This document shows, piece by piece, positions 39,630-47,784 of a stretch of 59,404 nt of DNA. Made by a program: the position numbers and the translations under genes. The stretch lies in NCBI RefSeq assembly GCF_900113685.1, contig NZ_FOQG01000021.1:1-59404 (forward strand), given 5' to 3'. Origin of the DNA: Nocardioides psychrotolerans (GTDB lineage Bacteria > Actinomycetota > Actinomycetes > Propionibacteriales > Nocardioidaceae). Positions within the stretch are counted from its first letter, which is position 1. Each line of letters starts with the position of its first letter. The notes beneath the pieces were generated by a model that was given only the letters and a program-made list of their open reading frames with translations, did not search any database and was not told the origin of the DNA.

Positions 39630-41056
39630 CCCGCAGGCCGCCCGTCCAGCTCGAGCCAGTCGGCGAAGAGTCCGTCGAGCTGCTCGCCGGAGACCTGCTC
39701 GGCGAGGGTCACGAGCTGCAACGTGCTGGCGTTGGCCTGGCGGTGCAGGGTCGCCCAGCGCTTCACGAACCGGAAGAAGTCGGTGTCGCCGATGCGCTCG
39801 CGCAGCACCTGGAGGGTCATCGCGCCCCGGTTGTAGACCGGCTCGCCGAACAGGTCGGCGGAGCTGGTGAACTCCGTCGGCGCGGGGTGCCACAGGCCCT
39901 CGTCTGCCGGGGTCGCGTAGAGGTCGTCGAAGTGCTCGGCCGGTGACGTCCCGCCGTGCGCGCCGTCCCAGAGCCACTCGGCGTACGTCGCGAAGCCCTC
40001 GGCCAGCCAGATGTCGTGCCAGTCGCGCAGGGTGACCGAGTTGCCGTACCACTGGTGGGCGGTCTCGTGCACCAGCGTCGCCGCGTCGACGGAGAACGGG
40101 TAGAACGGCCGCGTCTGGGTCTCCAGCGCGTAGCCGACGGCCGCGTTGTCGACGACCATCCCGCCCGACGTCATCGGGTAGGCGCCGAAGAGCTTCTCCT
40201 GGAAGGTCATCACCTTCGGCAGCAGGGCACGGGCAGCCGTGCTGGTGTCGTTGGTCGTGTCGACGAAGCTCCACAGCGGGATCGTGCGCCCGCTGATCGA
40301 CTCGACCGAGGAGCGGTAGACGTTGAAGGAGCCGATCGCCACCATCGCGAGGTACGTCGACATCCGGTCGCGCGCCTGCCAGGTCCAGGTGGTGCGCAGA
40401 CCGCGCCGCTCCCGCGAGACGAGGTTGCCGTTGGCCGTGGCCTGCACCGTGTTGGGCACGTCGATGCGGAAGGTGTAGCGCGCCTTGTCGGCGGGGGTGT
40501 TGTTGGAGGGGATCCAGGTCATCGTGCCGACCGGCTCGCCGAGCGCGACCGCGCCGTCGACCGTGCGGACCCAGCCCTCCTGGGAGCCGTCGGCGTCGGT
40601 GTAGTCCGACGGGGTGCCGGAGTAGGCCACGGTCGTGACGAAGCGGCCCTTCGTCAGCGGCGTGCGGGGGGTGATGACCAGGTGCTCGGCGGTGCGCCGC
40701 CAACGCGCCGGCTTGCCGTCGACCTTGATCGAGTCGATCGCCATGCCGACGAAGTCGAGCCGGAAGGAGCGCAGCGACGTCTTCGCCACCGCCCGGATCG
40801 CGGTCGACGCCTCGAGGCGGTTGCTCACCGGCTCGTAGCGCAGCCCTACGTCGTAGTGGCGCACGTCGTAGCCGGTGTGGCCCTGGCGCGGGAAGAGCGT
40901 GTCGGGCTTGGCCCTGGCCTCCACGGCCATGGCCGGGGCCGCGGGGGCAGGGTCACTGACGCGGGCGCCGGCGGTGGGTAGCGCAGGTCCGGAGAGCCCG
41001 AGGACCAACGGCAGGACGAGGGTCGCGAGCAGGGGGCGAATCACCAGTCGGGGCAC
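39623..41056 (-). CDS. Secreted M1-family zinc metallopeptidase
   Basis: A 477-residue exported aminopeptidase-like enzyme. The signal peptide is MPRLVIRPLLATLVLPLVLGLSGPALPTAGA. An N-terminal beta-sandwich (about 60-250) is typical of M1. The zinc motif HETAH (His330-His334) and third ligand Glu353 in WLAEGFATYAE have the exact 18-residue spacing. A GMVVDNAAVGYA segment stands where GAMEN is normal, which is unusual. The chain stops after a short helical domain, as in small secreted actinobacterial M1 proteins. It is divergent from the sucrase-type gene, with 38 bases between them. Confidence 0.9.
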   Translation of the reverse strand: MPRLVIRPLLATLVLPLVLGLSGPALPTAGARVSDPAPAAPAMAVEARAKPDTLFPRQGHTGYDVRHYDVGLRYEPVSNRLEASTAIRAVAKTSLRSFRLDFVGMAIDSIKVDGKPARWRRTAEHLVITPRTPLTKGRFVTTVAYSGTPSDYTDADGSQEGWVRTVDGAVALGEPVGTMTWIPSNNTPADKARYTFRIDVPNTVQATANGNLVSRERRGLRTTWTWQARDRMSTYLAMVAIGSFNVYRSSVESISGRTIPLWSFVDTTNDTSTAARALLPKVMTFQEKLFGAYPMTSGGMVVDNAAVGYALETQTRPFYPFSVDAATLVHETAHQWYGNSVTLRDWHDIWLAEGFATYAEWLWDGAHGGTSPAEHFDDLYATPADEGLWHPAPTEFTSSADLFGEPVYNRGAMTLQVLRERIGDTDFFRFVKRWATLHRQANASTLQLVTLAEQVSGEQLDGLFADWLELDGRPAGY

Positions 41057-41094
41057 CCGATCGACTCTAGTGCGCCGTCTGGTCGAATAACGGG

Positions 41095-41976
41095 GTGGAC
41101 ATCAGGTGCGCGGCCCTCAGCCTCGCCGATGCCGAGCCGCTGGCCGGCACGGCTCCGACCGAGGCCGACTGGCTGCTCGTCGAGCACTCCGGCTCCTGGG
41201 GTCGCAAGGCGGTCGCCGAGAGCAACCTGCCCGACGAGGTGCGCGAGCACCTGCTCGGGCTCGCCGGCGTGCGTGTGCAGCTGATCCGCCGTCACGGGCG
41301 CGAGACCGACCCCACCTCGCAGGTCCGGGTGTTCACCGTCTCGCTGGCCCAGTCGTCGGGCCAGCGGGCAGTGGTGCGCTCCGCCGTGCTCGCCGACGTC
41401 GGGGAGCTGCTGACGATGGACCTCGTTGCCGACGCTGGGGACCCCTCCGCCCTCACGCCGTACGACGAACCGCTGTGGCTGGTCTGCACCAACGGTCGCC
41501 GCGACGTCTGCTGCGCCGAGCTCGGGCGACCCGTCGCTGCCGCGCTCGCCGCCCGCTGGCCGGACGCCACGTGGGAGACCACCCACCTCGGCGGGCACCG
41601 CTTCTCCGGGACCCTGCTCGCACTGCCCTCGGGGTTGGCCCTGGGCCGCCTCGACGCGGCGTCAGCCGTGAAGGCCTGCGAGGAGGTCGAGGCGGGGCTG
41701 GTCCCCGCCCTGCTCACCCGCGGCCGGGCCGGTCGCAGCGGCGCCGAGCAGGTCGCCGAGCTGCACCTGCGCGGGGAGCTCGCCTTCGCCGACGTCGAGA
41801 CCCTGCGCCGCGACGGCGACACGATCCTGCTGAGCGCCGACGGCGAGCAGTGGCAGGTCGTCGTGGCGGAGACCCGCGGCGAGCCGCGACGCCAGTCCTG
41901 CGCCGACGACGAGCGCAAGGCTGCCCCGGTCTACGTCGTGAGGTCGGCGGGGCGCGCCTCGGCACCCAGCAGTTGA
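41095..41976 (+). CDS. Sucrase/ferredoxin-like protein
   Basis: A 293-residue protein of the sucrase-ferredoxin family, which has a thioredoxin-like 2Fe-2S ferredoxin fold. It shows WLLVEHSGSWGRKAVAES at the start, then LVCTNGRRDVCCAELGRPVA (about 136-155) and WETTHLGGHRFSGTLLALPSGLALGRL. The Cys-x(7)-Cys-Cys spacing and the following HLGGHR histidines are conserved cluster-binding candidates. An electron-transfer role is possible and the true function is not established. Start GTG 41095. The gene ends 14 bases before the P450 gene, so it might donate electrons to that P450. Confidence 0.85.
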   Translation: MDIRCAALSLADAEPLAGTAPTEADWLLVEHSGSWGRKAVAESNLPDEVREHLLGLAGVRVQLIRRHGRETDPTSQVRVFTVSLAQSSGQRAVVRSAVLADVGELLTMDLVADAGDPSALTPYDEPLWLVCTNGRRDVCCAELGRPVAAALAARWPDATWETTHLGGHRFSGTLLALPSGLALGRLDAASAVKACEEVEAGLVPALLTRGRAGRSGAEQVAELHLRGELAFADVETLRRDGDTILLSADGEQWQVVVAETRGEPRRQSCADDERKAAPVYVVRSAGRASAPSS

Positions 41977-41992
41977 CGTACTCGTAGTATGT
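41976..41992. promoter_or_regulatory. Small palindrome at the P450 start
   Basis: ACGTACT and AGTATGT flank CGT and are inverted repeats at six of seven positions. The site overlaps the stop of the sucrase-type gene and the GTG of the P450 gene. It could be a repressor site, but no adjacent regulator supports this. Confidence 0.35.
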
Positions 41993-43400
41993 GACGATGG
42001 CCATCCTGGACGACGTCAGTGAGCTGACCGCGACGCGGTTCCGCAGGACGAGCTTCGTCGGGGGTGACTCGCTCCCGCCGGTCGACCTCGAGGGCCTCCC
42101 TCCGGGGCCGCGGTGGCCCGCGCTGCTCCAGACCATCGGCCTGATGCGCTTCCGCCACTGGTTCCACCCCGCGCTGCACCGGCGCCACGGCGACGCGTTC
42201 ACCGTCCGACTGCTGCCTGGTGGGCGGCCACTGGTGTTCTTCACCCGCCCCGAGCACACCAAGGAGATCTTCGCCGGCGACCCGGAGGTCTTCCACGCGG
42301 GGAAGGCCAACGCGATCCTCGGTCCGATCATGGGGCGGCACTCGCTGCTGCTCCAGGACTCGATGGAGCACAAGCGCGCCCGCAAGCTCTTGATGCCGGC
42401 CTTCAACGGTGCCGCACTGCGGGAGTACCAGACCCTCGTCACCGACCTGGCCCGCGCCGAGGTCGCCACGTGGCACAGCGGCTCCGAGCTGCGCTCGCTC
42501 GACCGGATGAACGCGCTGACCCTCGAGGTCATCCTCCGCGTCGTCTTCGGCGTGACCGACGAGGCCCGCCTCGCGGCGCTCCGGCCCCGCGTCAACGCCA
42601 CGGTCGACGTCTCGCCGGTCGTGCTGCTCGGCTGGGGCTATCCCCGGCTGCAGAAGCTGGGGCCGTGGAAGCGCACGGTCGACAACCAGTACGAGCTGGA
42701 CCGGCTGATGTATGCCGAGATCCGCGAGCGGCGCGAGGCCACCGACCTCGAAGAGCGGACCGACGTACTGTCCCGGCTGATCCTGGCGGGAGCCGAGGAC
42801 GGCGACGGTCTCGACGACACCGAGCTCCGCGACCAGCTCGTCACCCTTCTCCTCGCCGGCCACGAGACCACCGCGACGGCGTTGGCGTGGACGCTCTACG
42901 AGATCGGCCGGGACCCCGGGCTCCTGGCCCGGACCCAGCAGGCGGCCGACGACGAGACCCCCGAGGGCGACGCCTGGCTCGATGCGGTCCTCAAGGAGTC
43001 GATGCGCCTGCACCCGGTCATCCCGATGGTCGTGCGCACCCTGATCGAGCCGGTCACGATCGGTGGCTATGACCTCCCGGCCGGAACGACGGTCGGGCCC
43101 TCGATCATCGTCAGCCACCAGCGCAGCGAGGCCTTCCCGGACCCCGAGGTCTTCCGGCCGGAGCGGTTCCTCGACGGCAACCCGCCCACCAACACCTGGA
43201 TCCCCTTCGGCGGCGGCGCCCGGCGCTGCATCGGTGCGGGCTTCTCCCTGATGGAGGGCGCGGCCGTCCTGCGCGAGGTCTTCCAGGCGTACGGCGTCGA
43301 GGCGGTCGGGGACGATGTCCCCAAGGTCCGCAACATCACCTCCGTGCCCCGCAACGGTGCGACGGTGCGAGTCACGGCGCGCCGACGTGGTGACGCCTGA
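41991..43400 (+). CDS. Cytochrome P450
   Basis: A 469-residue heme monooxygenase. Visible motifs are the I-helix LLLAGHETTATALAW, the K-helix KESMRLHP, the PERF block FRPERFLDG and the heme-binding PFGGGARRCIGAGFS with thiolate Cys413. The N-terminus (VDLEGLPPGPRWPALLQTIGLMRFRHWFHP) is typical of soluble bacterial enzymes of the CYP110/CYP136 kind. Substrate cannot be told from the sequence; lipids or terpenoids are common. The GTG at 41991 or ATG at 41997 are both possible starts, with no clear ribosome-binding site. The preceding ferredoxin-like gene may be co-transcribed. Confidence 0.93.
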   Translation: MTMAILDDVSELTATRFRRTSFVGGDSLPPVDLEGLPPGPRWPALLQTIGLMRFRHWFHPALHRRHGDAFTVRLLPGGRPLVFFTRPEHTKEIFAGDPEVFHAGKANAILGPIMGRHSLLLQDSMEHKRARKLLMPAFNGAALREYQTLVTDLARAEVATWHSGSELRSLDRMNALTLEVILRVVFGVTDEARLAALRPRVNATVDVSPVVLLGWGYPRLQKLGPWKRTVDNQYELDRLMYAEIRERREATDLEERTDVLSRLILAGAEDGDGLDDTELRDQLVTLLLAGHETTATALAWTLYEIGRDPGLLARTQQAADDETPEGDAWLDAVLKESMRLHPVIPMVVRTLIEPVTIGGYDLPAGTTVGPSIIVSHQRSEAFPDPEVFRPERFLDGNPPTNTWIPFGGGARRCIGAGFSLMEGAAVLREVFQAYGVEAVGDDVPKVRNITSVPRNGATVRVTARRRGDA

Positions 43401-43405
43401 TCTTC

Positions 43406-43846
43406 CTAGGCCGCGACCTCGCTGAGGTCGACCGTCTCGGCAATCGCCTCGAAGACGTCGCACCAGTCCCAGTAGTCCTCACGGGCGACCGAGCAGGTGA
43501 GGGTGAAACCGAGCGTGCCGAGCAGCCAGGCCCACTGCTCGCTGACGATGTCGGCCGCGCCCCGCCGGTGGGCGAAGCGGCGGTAGGCCACGTCGTGGCC
43601 CATCAGGTCGAACGCGTCCTCGTCCTCCACGTCGAAGTCGTCGAGCCGCCCGGCCAGCTCGCGCATGGCTGCGTCGCGCCAGCCGGCCAGCTCCTGGTCG
43701 ACCCGGACGCACGCGAGCACCAGCTCGGGGCGCACGCCGCTGTCGGGGAGGACCGGTGAGCGGGCGCTGACCAGCACCCCGTGGTCGGGGTCGGAGCGGC
43801 GACGCCACCGGGGCGGGACGACGATGCCGAGGTCACCGCGGGCCAT
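43406..43846 (-). CDS. Hypothetical protein (146 aa) of the WXG100-like locus
   Basis: A soluble 146-residue protein with no export signal. It reads like an alternating alpha/beta domain: DHGVLVSARSPVLPDSGV, LVLACVRVDQELAGWRDAAM and RRGAADIVSEQWAWLLG...TLTCSVAREDYWDWCDVFEAIAETV. The pattern is loosely like Mog1/PsbP-like proteins found beside type VII secretion substrates, but this is uncertain. It is the last gene of a three-gene unit; its start overlaps the end of 43833-44684 by 14 bases. It may be an accessory or chaperone for the two helical proteins. Confidence 0.7.
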   Translation of the reverse strand: MARGDLGIVVPPRWRRRSDPDHGVLVSARSPVLPDSGVRPELVLACVRVDQELAGWRDAAMRELAGRLDDFDVEDEDAFDLMGHDVAYRRFAHRRGAADIVSEQWAWLLGTLGFTLTCSVAREDYWDWCDVFEAIAETVDLSEVAA

Positions 43847-44684
43847 CGGGCACCTCCCACGGGACCGGGACCGGGAGGGCGTGCGGCGTGGGGGTGGCCG
43901 GGGCCCAGTCGTCCTCGCCCGGCGCCTCGAGCGCGAGGTCGAGCGCGAGGTCGAGGTCGTGCGGCGGGCGTGGCTGCCTCGTCAGGACCCCGGCAGCGGC
44001 GGCACCGGCGGCACCGGCCGCACCGACCGGCGCACCGACCGGCACGTCGACGGCCGGGCCGGCAGGGAACACAGGTCCGGCCGGAGGAACGGGGGGCCTG
44101 ACCGGGGCGTCGGCAGCAGGCACGTGAGGGCGCACCGGCCCTGCTGACCCTGCCGGCTCCGTCGGCTCCGTCGGGACCGCCGACCCCGGGAGCTCGGCGG
44201 CCGGGACCGCCGCGGTGCCGGCGTGCTCGGCGAGAGCGGCCTGCCAGTCCCGGTGGGCCTGGTGCTCGAACCGGCGGGCCTGGTCGAGCGTCTGCTCGAC
44301 CAGCTCGTAGGTCCGTCGTTGCCCGTCGTCGGCATAGGGCCCGGGTCGCAGGATCTCCTCGCCCTCGACGACCAGGTGCTGCCGGGCCAGCTCGCGGGTG
44401 CGACGCAGCGCGAGCCGGACCGTGTCGAGGCTCGTCCCGAACGCCGTCAGCGCCACCGCCAGCTCGTGGCACGCCGTCTCGCAGCGCTGAGTCTGCCCGT
44501 GCAGCCGGCCGGCGCTGAGCCGGAAGGCGTCGGCCGACCAGCCGTCGAAGTCGTCCGGCGAGGAGGTGGCCTGGGCCGCCACGAAACCGCGGGCGTCCTC
44601 GAGCGCCCGGGCGAGCCCCGCGAGCCGCTCCGCCGTGCGCCAGCAGGACTCCGGGTCGCCCTCGAACGACGTGCTCAGGCTCAT
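43833..44684 (-). CDS. WXG100-like helical protein with Ala/Pro-rich C-terminus
   Basis: A 283-residue protein. The first 160 residues are predicted helices with GWSADAFRLSAGRL (about residue 49), similar to the W-x-G turn of ESX/type VII substrates. CETACHELAVALTAFGTSLDTVRLALRRTRELARQH follows. After residue 165 the chain is proline/alanine/valine-rich (PSAVPTEPTEP, PPVPPAGPVFPAGPA), low complexity, ending in VPVPWEVPDG. There is no signal peptide. It overlaps the small upstream gene by four bases. Export by a type VII system is possible but no ESX machinery gene is in the window. Confidence 0.72.
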   Translation of the reverse strand: MSLSTSFEGDPESCWRTAERLAGLARALEDARGFVAAQATSSPDDFDGWSADAFRLSAGRLHGQTQRCETACHELAVALTAFGTSLDTVRLALRRTRELARQHLVVEGEEILRPGPYADDGQRRTYELVEQTLDQARRFEHQAHRDWQAALAEHAGTAAVPAAELPGSAVPTEPTEPAGSAGPVRPHVPAADAPVRPPVPPAGPVFPAGPAVDVPVGAPVGAAGAAGAAAAGVLTRQPRPPHDLDLALDLALEAPGEDDWAPATPTPHALPVPVPWEVPDGPR

Positions 44685-44962
44685 GGTGTCGCTCCTGGGA
44701 GCAGCCGGTCGAGGGCGCCGCGGACCCCACCGTCGACGCCGGGGGAGGTGGTGACGAAGCCGTCGAGCGCGTCACCGAGGTGCCGCAGGTCGTCGGCCAC
44801 CGCCGTGGTCTCGGCGAGCACCCGCTCGAGCCCCTCCTGGGTGGCGCAGCCGGAGCGGCCGGTGTCGGGCAGTGGGACCTGGAGCCGGTCGTCGACGTCC
44901 AGGCCGTGGCGGATGAGCTCGCGGCTCGCGCGCAGCAGGGCGCGGGGATTGATGGTGAACAT
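44681..44962 (-). CDS. Small WXG100-like helical protein (93 aa)
   Basis: A 93-residue mainly helical protein: NPRALLRASRELIRHGLDVDDRL, a short TGRSGCAT turn, and ERVLAETTAVADDLRHLGDALDGFVTT. The size and two-helix layout are those of WXG100/ESX-type partners, although the tryptophan is missing. It is the first gene of the three-gene unit and its stop overlaps the start of 43833-44684 (ATGA), as EsxA/EsxB-type pairs often do. It is divergent from the zinc-ribbon gene at 45051. Confidence 0.68.
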   Translation of the reverse strand: MFTINPRALLRASRELIRHGLDVDDRLQVPLPDTGRSGCATQEGLERVLAETTAVADDLRHLGDALDGFVTTSPGVDGGVRGALDRLLPGATP

Positions 44963-45050
44963 GACCGGAGGCTGCTCGCTCGGCGGGGTCGCCCAAACCA
45001 GGCCGGGCCGCCCCTGTGGAGGGCCGCCCGGGCAGCCCTAGGGTGGCCGC

Positions 45051-45422
45051 ATGACCGAGACCCCCGCCCCGTCCTGCCCGGAGTGCTCCAGCGAGCACAC
45101 CTACGAGCTCGGCGGGCTCACCGTGTGCTCGATGTGCGCCTTCGAGTGGTCCGCCGAGGCCGCGGCCGAGGCCGCGGCAGAAGAGGGCGATGCCGACGCC
45201 CCGCGCGTCGTCAAGGACTCGGCCGGCAACGTGCTCGCCGACGGCGACACCGTGGTGGTCGTGAAGGACCTCAAGGTCAAGGGCAGCCCGACCTCGATCA
45301 AGATCGGCACCAAGGTCCGCAACATCCGCCTCGTCGACGGTGCCGGCGACCACGACATCGACTGCAAGGTCGACGGCTTCGGCGCGATGCAGCTCAAGTC
45401 GAGCGTGGTGAAGAAGGCGTAG
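45051..45422 (+). CDS. yjdM: Zinc-ribbon protein YjdM (PhnA-type)
   Basis: A 123-residue soluble protein of the PhnA/YjdM family. A zinc ribbon with CPECSSEHTYELGGLTVCSMC (two CxxC pairs, residues 9-29) is followed by an acidic, alanine-rich linker. The conserved KOW-like beta-domain is VVKDSAGNVLADGDTVVVVKDLKVKG, ending IDCKVDGFGAMQLKSSVVKK. Despite the PhnA name it is not shown to act in phosphonate use here. It is monocistronic. Confidence 0.93.
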   Translation: MTETPAPSCPECSSEHTYELGGLTVCSMCAFEWSAEAAAEAAAEEGDADAPRVVKDSAGNVLADGDTVVVVKDLKVKGSPTSIKIGTKVRNIRLVDGAGDHDIDCKVDGFGAMQLKSSVVKKA

Positions 45423-45544
45423 GAGCCCGTGCCGTCCGGACGTGCCGCGATCCGCGCCGAGCGGACACCCAGTCAGAAGCCCACGCCGAGCCAGGTCAGC
45501 GCGGTCCGCGGTCCCGAAGACCCGTCGTTCGTCGTCCGCCAGGG

Positions 45545-46618
45545 TCAGCGGATCGTCCCCACCCCCGGCACGAGCGGCAGGTCGAGCGCGGTGACCCAGC
45601 CGGCGGGCAGGTCGTTGACGGCCGGCACGGCGTTCAGCGCCCGCAGGCCGGTGGCCAGGCAGCCGGCGACGGCGGGGGAGCGGCCCGAGCCGTCGGTGAA
45701 GCGGAACGACGTCTCCTGGCTGATCGAGGGCGAGCCGGTGATGTCGACACGATAGACGTCGTCCTGCGACCCGGCCGGCCACTCGGGCGCGGCGTCCAGC
45801 CCGATCCGGTTGACGTGCTCGAGCGAGATCACCTCGCGGCCCTGGTAGATCCCGTTGATGGTGAAGCGGATCGCAGCGACGTTGCCGGCCCCGATGACGC
45901 CCTTCGCGGTCCTCCGGTCGGCGGGGGTCACCCACTTCTCCCAGGTGGTGGTGATGTCGTCGAGCTCGATGCCGACCGCGTGCGCGATCATCGGCACGGT
46001 CGCTCCCCACGCCATGATCAGCAGGTCGGGGATCTCCAGCAGCGCGGTGAACTCCGGCGGGCGGCCGATGCCCATCTCGTCCTCGTAGTCACCCTCGTAG
46101 TCGGTGTAGTCGAGCAGCTCGGAGGCACGCACCGACGTGACCTCCCCGCACAGCCCCATCAGGGTCAGCGGGAACAGGTCGTTGGCGAACCCGGGGTCGA
46201 TGCCGGTGGTGAAGCACGACGCGTCGCCCTCCTCGCACGCCTGGGTGATCGGGTCGATCCAGGCCGCAGGGTTCTGCTTCATGCCCGGCCACACCCACGG
46301 CGTCATGGCGGTCGAGCAGACGTCGATGCCGGCGCGGAGGAACGCGCTCATCACGCGGATGTTGTCGTCGGCGTGCTGCGCCGTCGGGCCGTAGTGCACC
46401 AGCGCGTCCGGTCGCAGGGCGACGAGCTCGTCCACCGAGTCCGTCGCGGTCACCCCGGTGGAGTCGATGCCGCAGAGCGAGCCCGCGTCCTGGCCGACCT
46501 TGGCGGGGTTGCTCACCCCGACCCCGACGAGCTCGAACGCCGGGCTCCTCATGATCTCGGCGATCACCATGGTGCCGACGACACCGGTGCCCCAGACGAC
46601 GATGCGTTTCGGGTGCAT
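45545..46618 (-). CDS. NAD(P)-dependent DapB-like dehydrogenase
   Basis: A 357-residue Rossmann-fold oxidoreductase that annotation usually calls dihydrodipicolinate reductase N-terminal or NAD(P)H-dependent amine dehydrogenase family. The dinucleotide motif is VVWGTGVVGTMV (residues 6-17). The core continues GVSNPAKVGQDAG, HYGPTAQHADDNIRVM and DPGFANDLFPL. The ATG at 46618 sits at the conserved start, seven bases downstream of the sulfotransferase-type gene, and is the last gene of the five-gene operon behind the KstR-like box. It is unlikely to be the lysine-pathway enzyme given its length and context. Confidence 0.85.
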   Translation of the reverse strand: MHPKRIVVWGTGVVGTMVIAEIMRSPAFELVGVGVSNPAKVGQDAGSLCGIDSTGVTATDSVDELVALRPDALVHYGPTAQHADDNIRVMSAFLRAGIDVCSTAMTPWVWPGMKQNPAAWIDPITQACEEGDASCFTTGIDPGFANDLFPLTLMGLCGEVTSVRASELLDYTDYEGDYEDEMGIGRPPEFTALLEIPDLLIMAWGATVPMIAHAVGIELDDITTTWEKWVTPADRRTAKGVIGAGNVAAIRFTINGIYQGREVISLEHVNRIGLDAAPEWPAGSQDDVYRVDITGSPSISQETSFRFTDGSGRSPAVAGCLATGLRALNAVPAVNDLPAGWVTALDLPLVPGVGTIR

Positions 46619-46625
46619 GGGGGTC

Positions 46626-47783
46626 CTATCGGTCGAAGGCGGTGTGGACCTGGGCCTCGGTGAGGCCGTAGTCCGCGAGGTCGTAGCGGTGCGAGGGCTT
46701 GGCGGACCCCGACTTGGACTCCCGGTCGATGTCGGTGATCGCGGCCTCCGCCTCGGGCGTCCAGTCCATGCCGAACTGCTCGTAGATGCCCCGCATCGTC
46801 CCCACCGGCTCCGAGACGAGGTTGCGGAAGGCGATGTCGGCGAACTGCGCCTGGTCATAGGCCGGACGCGCGTCGTGGAAGGCGTGGAAGGACCGCGACC
46901 ACAGGTCGAGCTGGGTCTGGCCGATGACGTCACCGACGTACGTCGTGGAGTGGCCGGCGGTCGTCTCCGCCGACAGCGAGCAGGACGACGCGATGCAGAC
47001 CACGGGGTCGCGGTGGGTGTAGACGACCAGGGCGTCGGGATAGACCGTCATCAATGCGTCGAGGGCGGTCATGTGGGAGGGGTTCTTGAGCACCCAGCGC
47101 TTCTCGGGATCGTTGAGCCCGATCAGCTGGAGGTTCTGCTTGTGGCGCGCGTAGGCGTCGGTCCAGTCCTGGCGGGCGAGCCAGGCGGTGTAGCGCGGGA
47201 CGTTGGCCAGCGACTCATACGAGTTGGACTTGCCGGTCTGGCGCAGCAGCCGCCAGCACTCCTCGACCGAGGTGGCATCCATGTAGTGGATCCCCATGAA
47301 CTCGGGGGACTCCACGTGGTGCGCGGAGAACGCCTGCTGCATGGCGTTGAAGATGGGGTCGCTGTCCCAGGTGTCTCGCGCGGGTCGCGGCTGGGGGAAC
47401 TGGGTGATCCACATCTCCAGCCCCTGCGCGACCGGGTCGGCGTGCAGCAGCCGGTGCAGCGCGGTGGTGCCCGTGCGCGGCAGCCCCATCACGAAGACCG
47501 GTCGCTCGATCCTCACGTCGGCGTGCTCGGGCCGCTCGTTGAACTTCGCCTGGGTCAGCAGCCGACCGACGATCGCGCTCTTGACCTCGGAGCGCTGGAA
47601 GTAGTTGCCCAGCGGGGTCAGCCCGGCCTCCGGCGAGGACAGGTCCTCCACCAGCGTGCGCAGGCCGTCCTCGTGGGAGTCGCCGCCGGTGTCGGTCATG
47701 CCCGTCGTGCGCGTGGCGGCGGCCACGATGTCGTCGTAGGACCCGACGTCCGGCCGGGTCCGCGCCATCACGTTGTCACTCAT
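46626..47783 (-). CDS. Sulfotransferase-family protein
   Basis: A 385-residue protein with the PAPS-binding signatures of sulfotransferases: the 5'-phosphosulfate loop VFVMGLPRTGTTALHRLL (about 93-110) and the 3'-phosphate motif VVYTHRDPVVCIASS. The C-terminus carries the RYDLADYGLTEAQV region. The chain is soluble and of family length. It lies one base from the SDR gene, inside the operon 45545-50674. From memory, similar proteins sit next to an SDR and a DUF1214-like gene in the mycobacterial cholesterol regulon (Rv3529c-Rv3531c), where their activity is unknown. A real sulfation role is unproven. Confidence 0.88.
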   Translation of the reverse strand: MSDNVMARTRPDVGSYDDIVAAATRTTGMTDTGGDSHEDGLRTLVEDLSSPEAGLTPLGNYFQRSEVKSAIVGRLLTQAKFNERPEHADVRIERPVFVMGLPRTGTTALHRLLHADPVAQGLEMWITQFPQPRPARDTWDSDPIFNAMQQAFSAHHVESPEFMGIHYMDATSVEECWRLLRQTGKSNSYESLANVPRYTAWLARQDWTDAYARHKQNLQLIGLNDPEKRWVLKNPSHMTALDALMTVYPDALVVYTHRDPVVCIASSCSLSAETTAGHSTTYVGDVIGQTQLDLWSRSFHAFHDARPAYDQAQFADIAFRNLVSEPVGTMRGIYEQFGMDWTPEAEAAITDIDRESKSGSAKPSHRYDLADYGLTEAQVHTAFDR

Positions 47784-47784
47784 G

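Noticed and set aside
45429..45755. Forward 108-codon frame after the YjdM gene
   Set aside because: Most of it lies antisense to the DapB-like gene, with no homology-like features; the 122-base gap itself shows nothing else.
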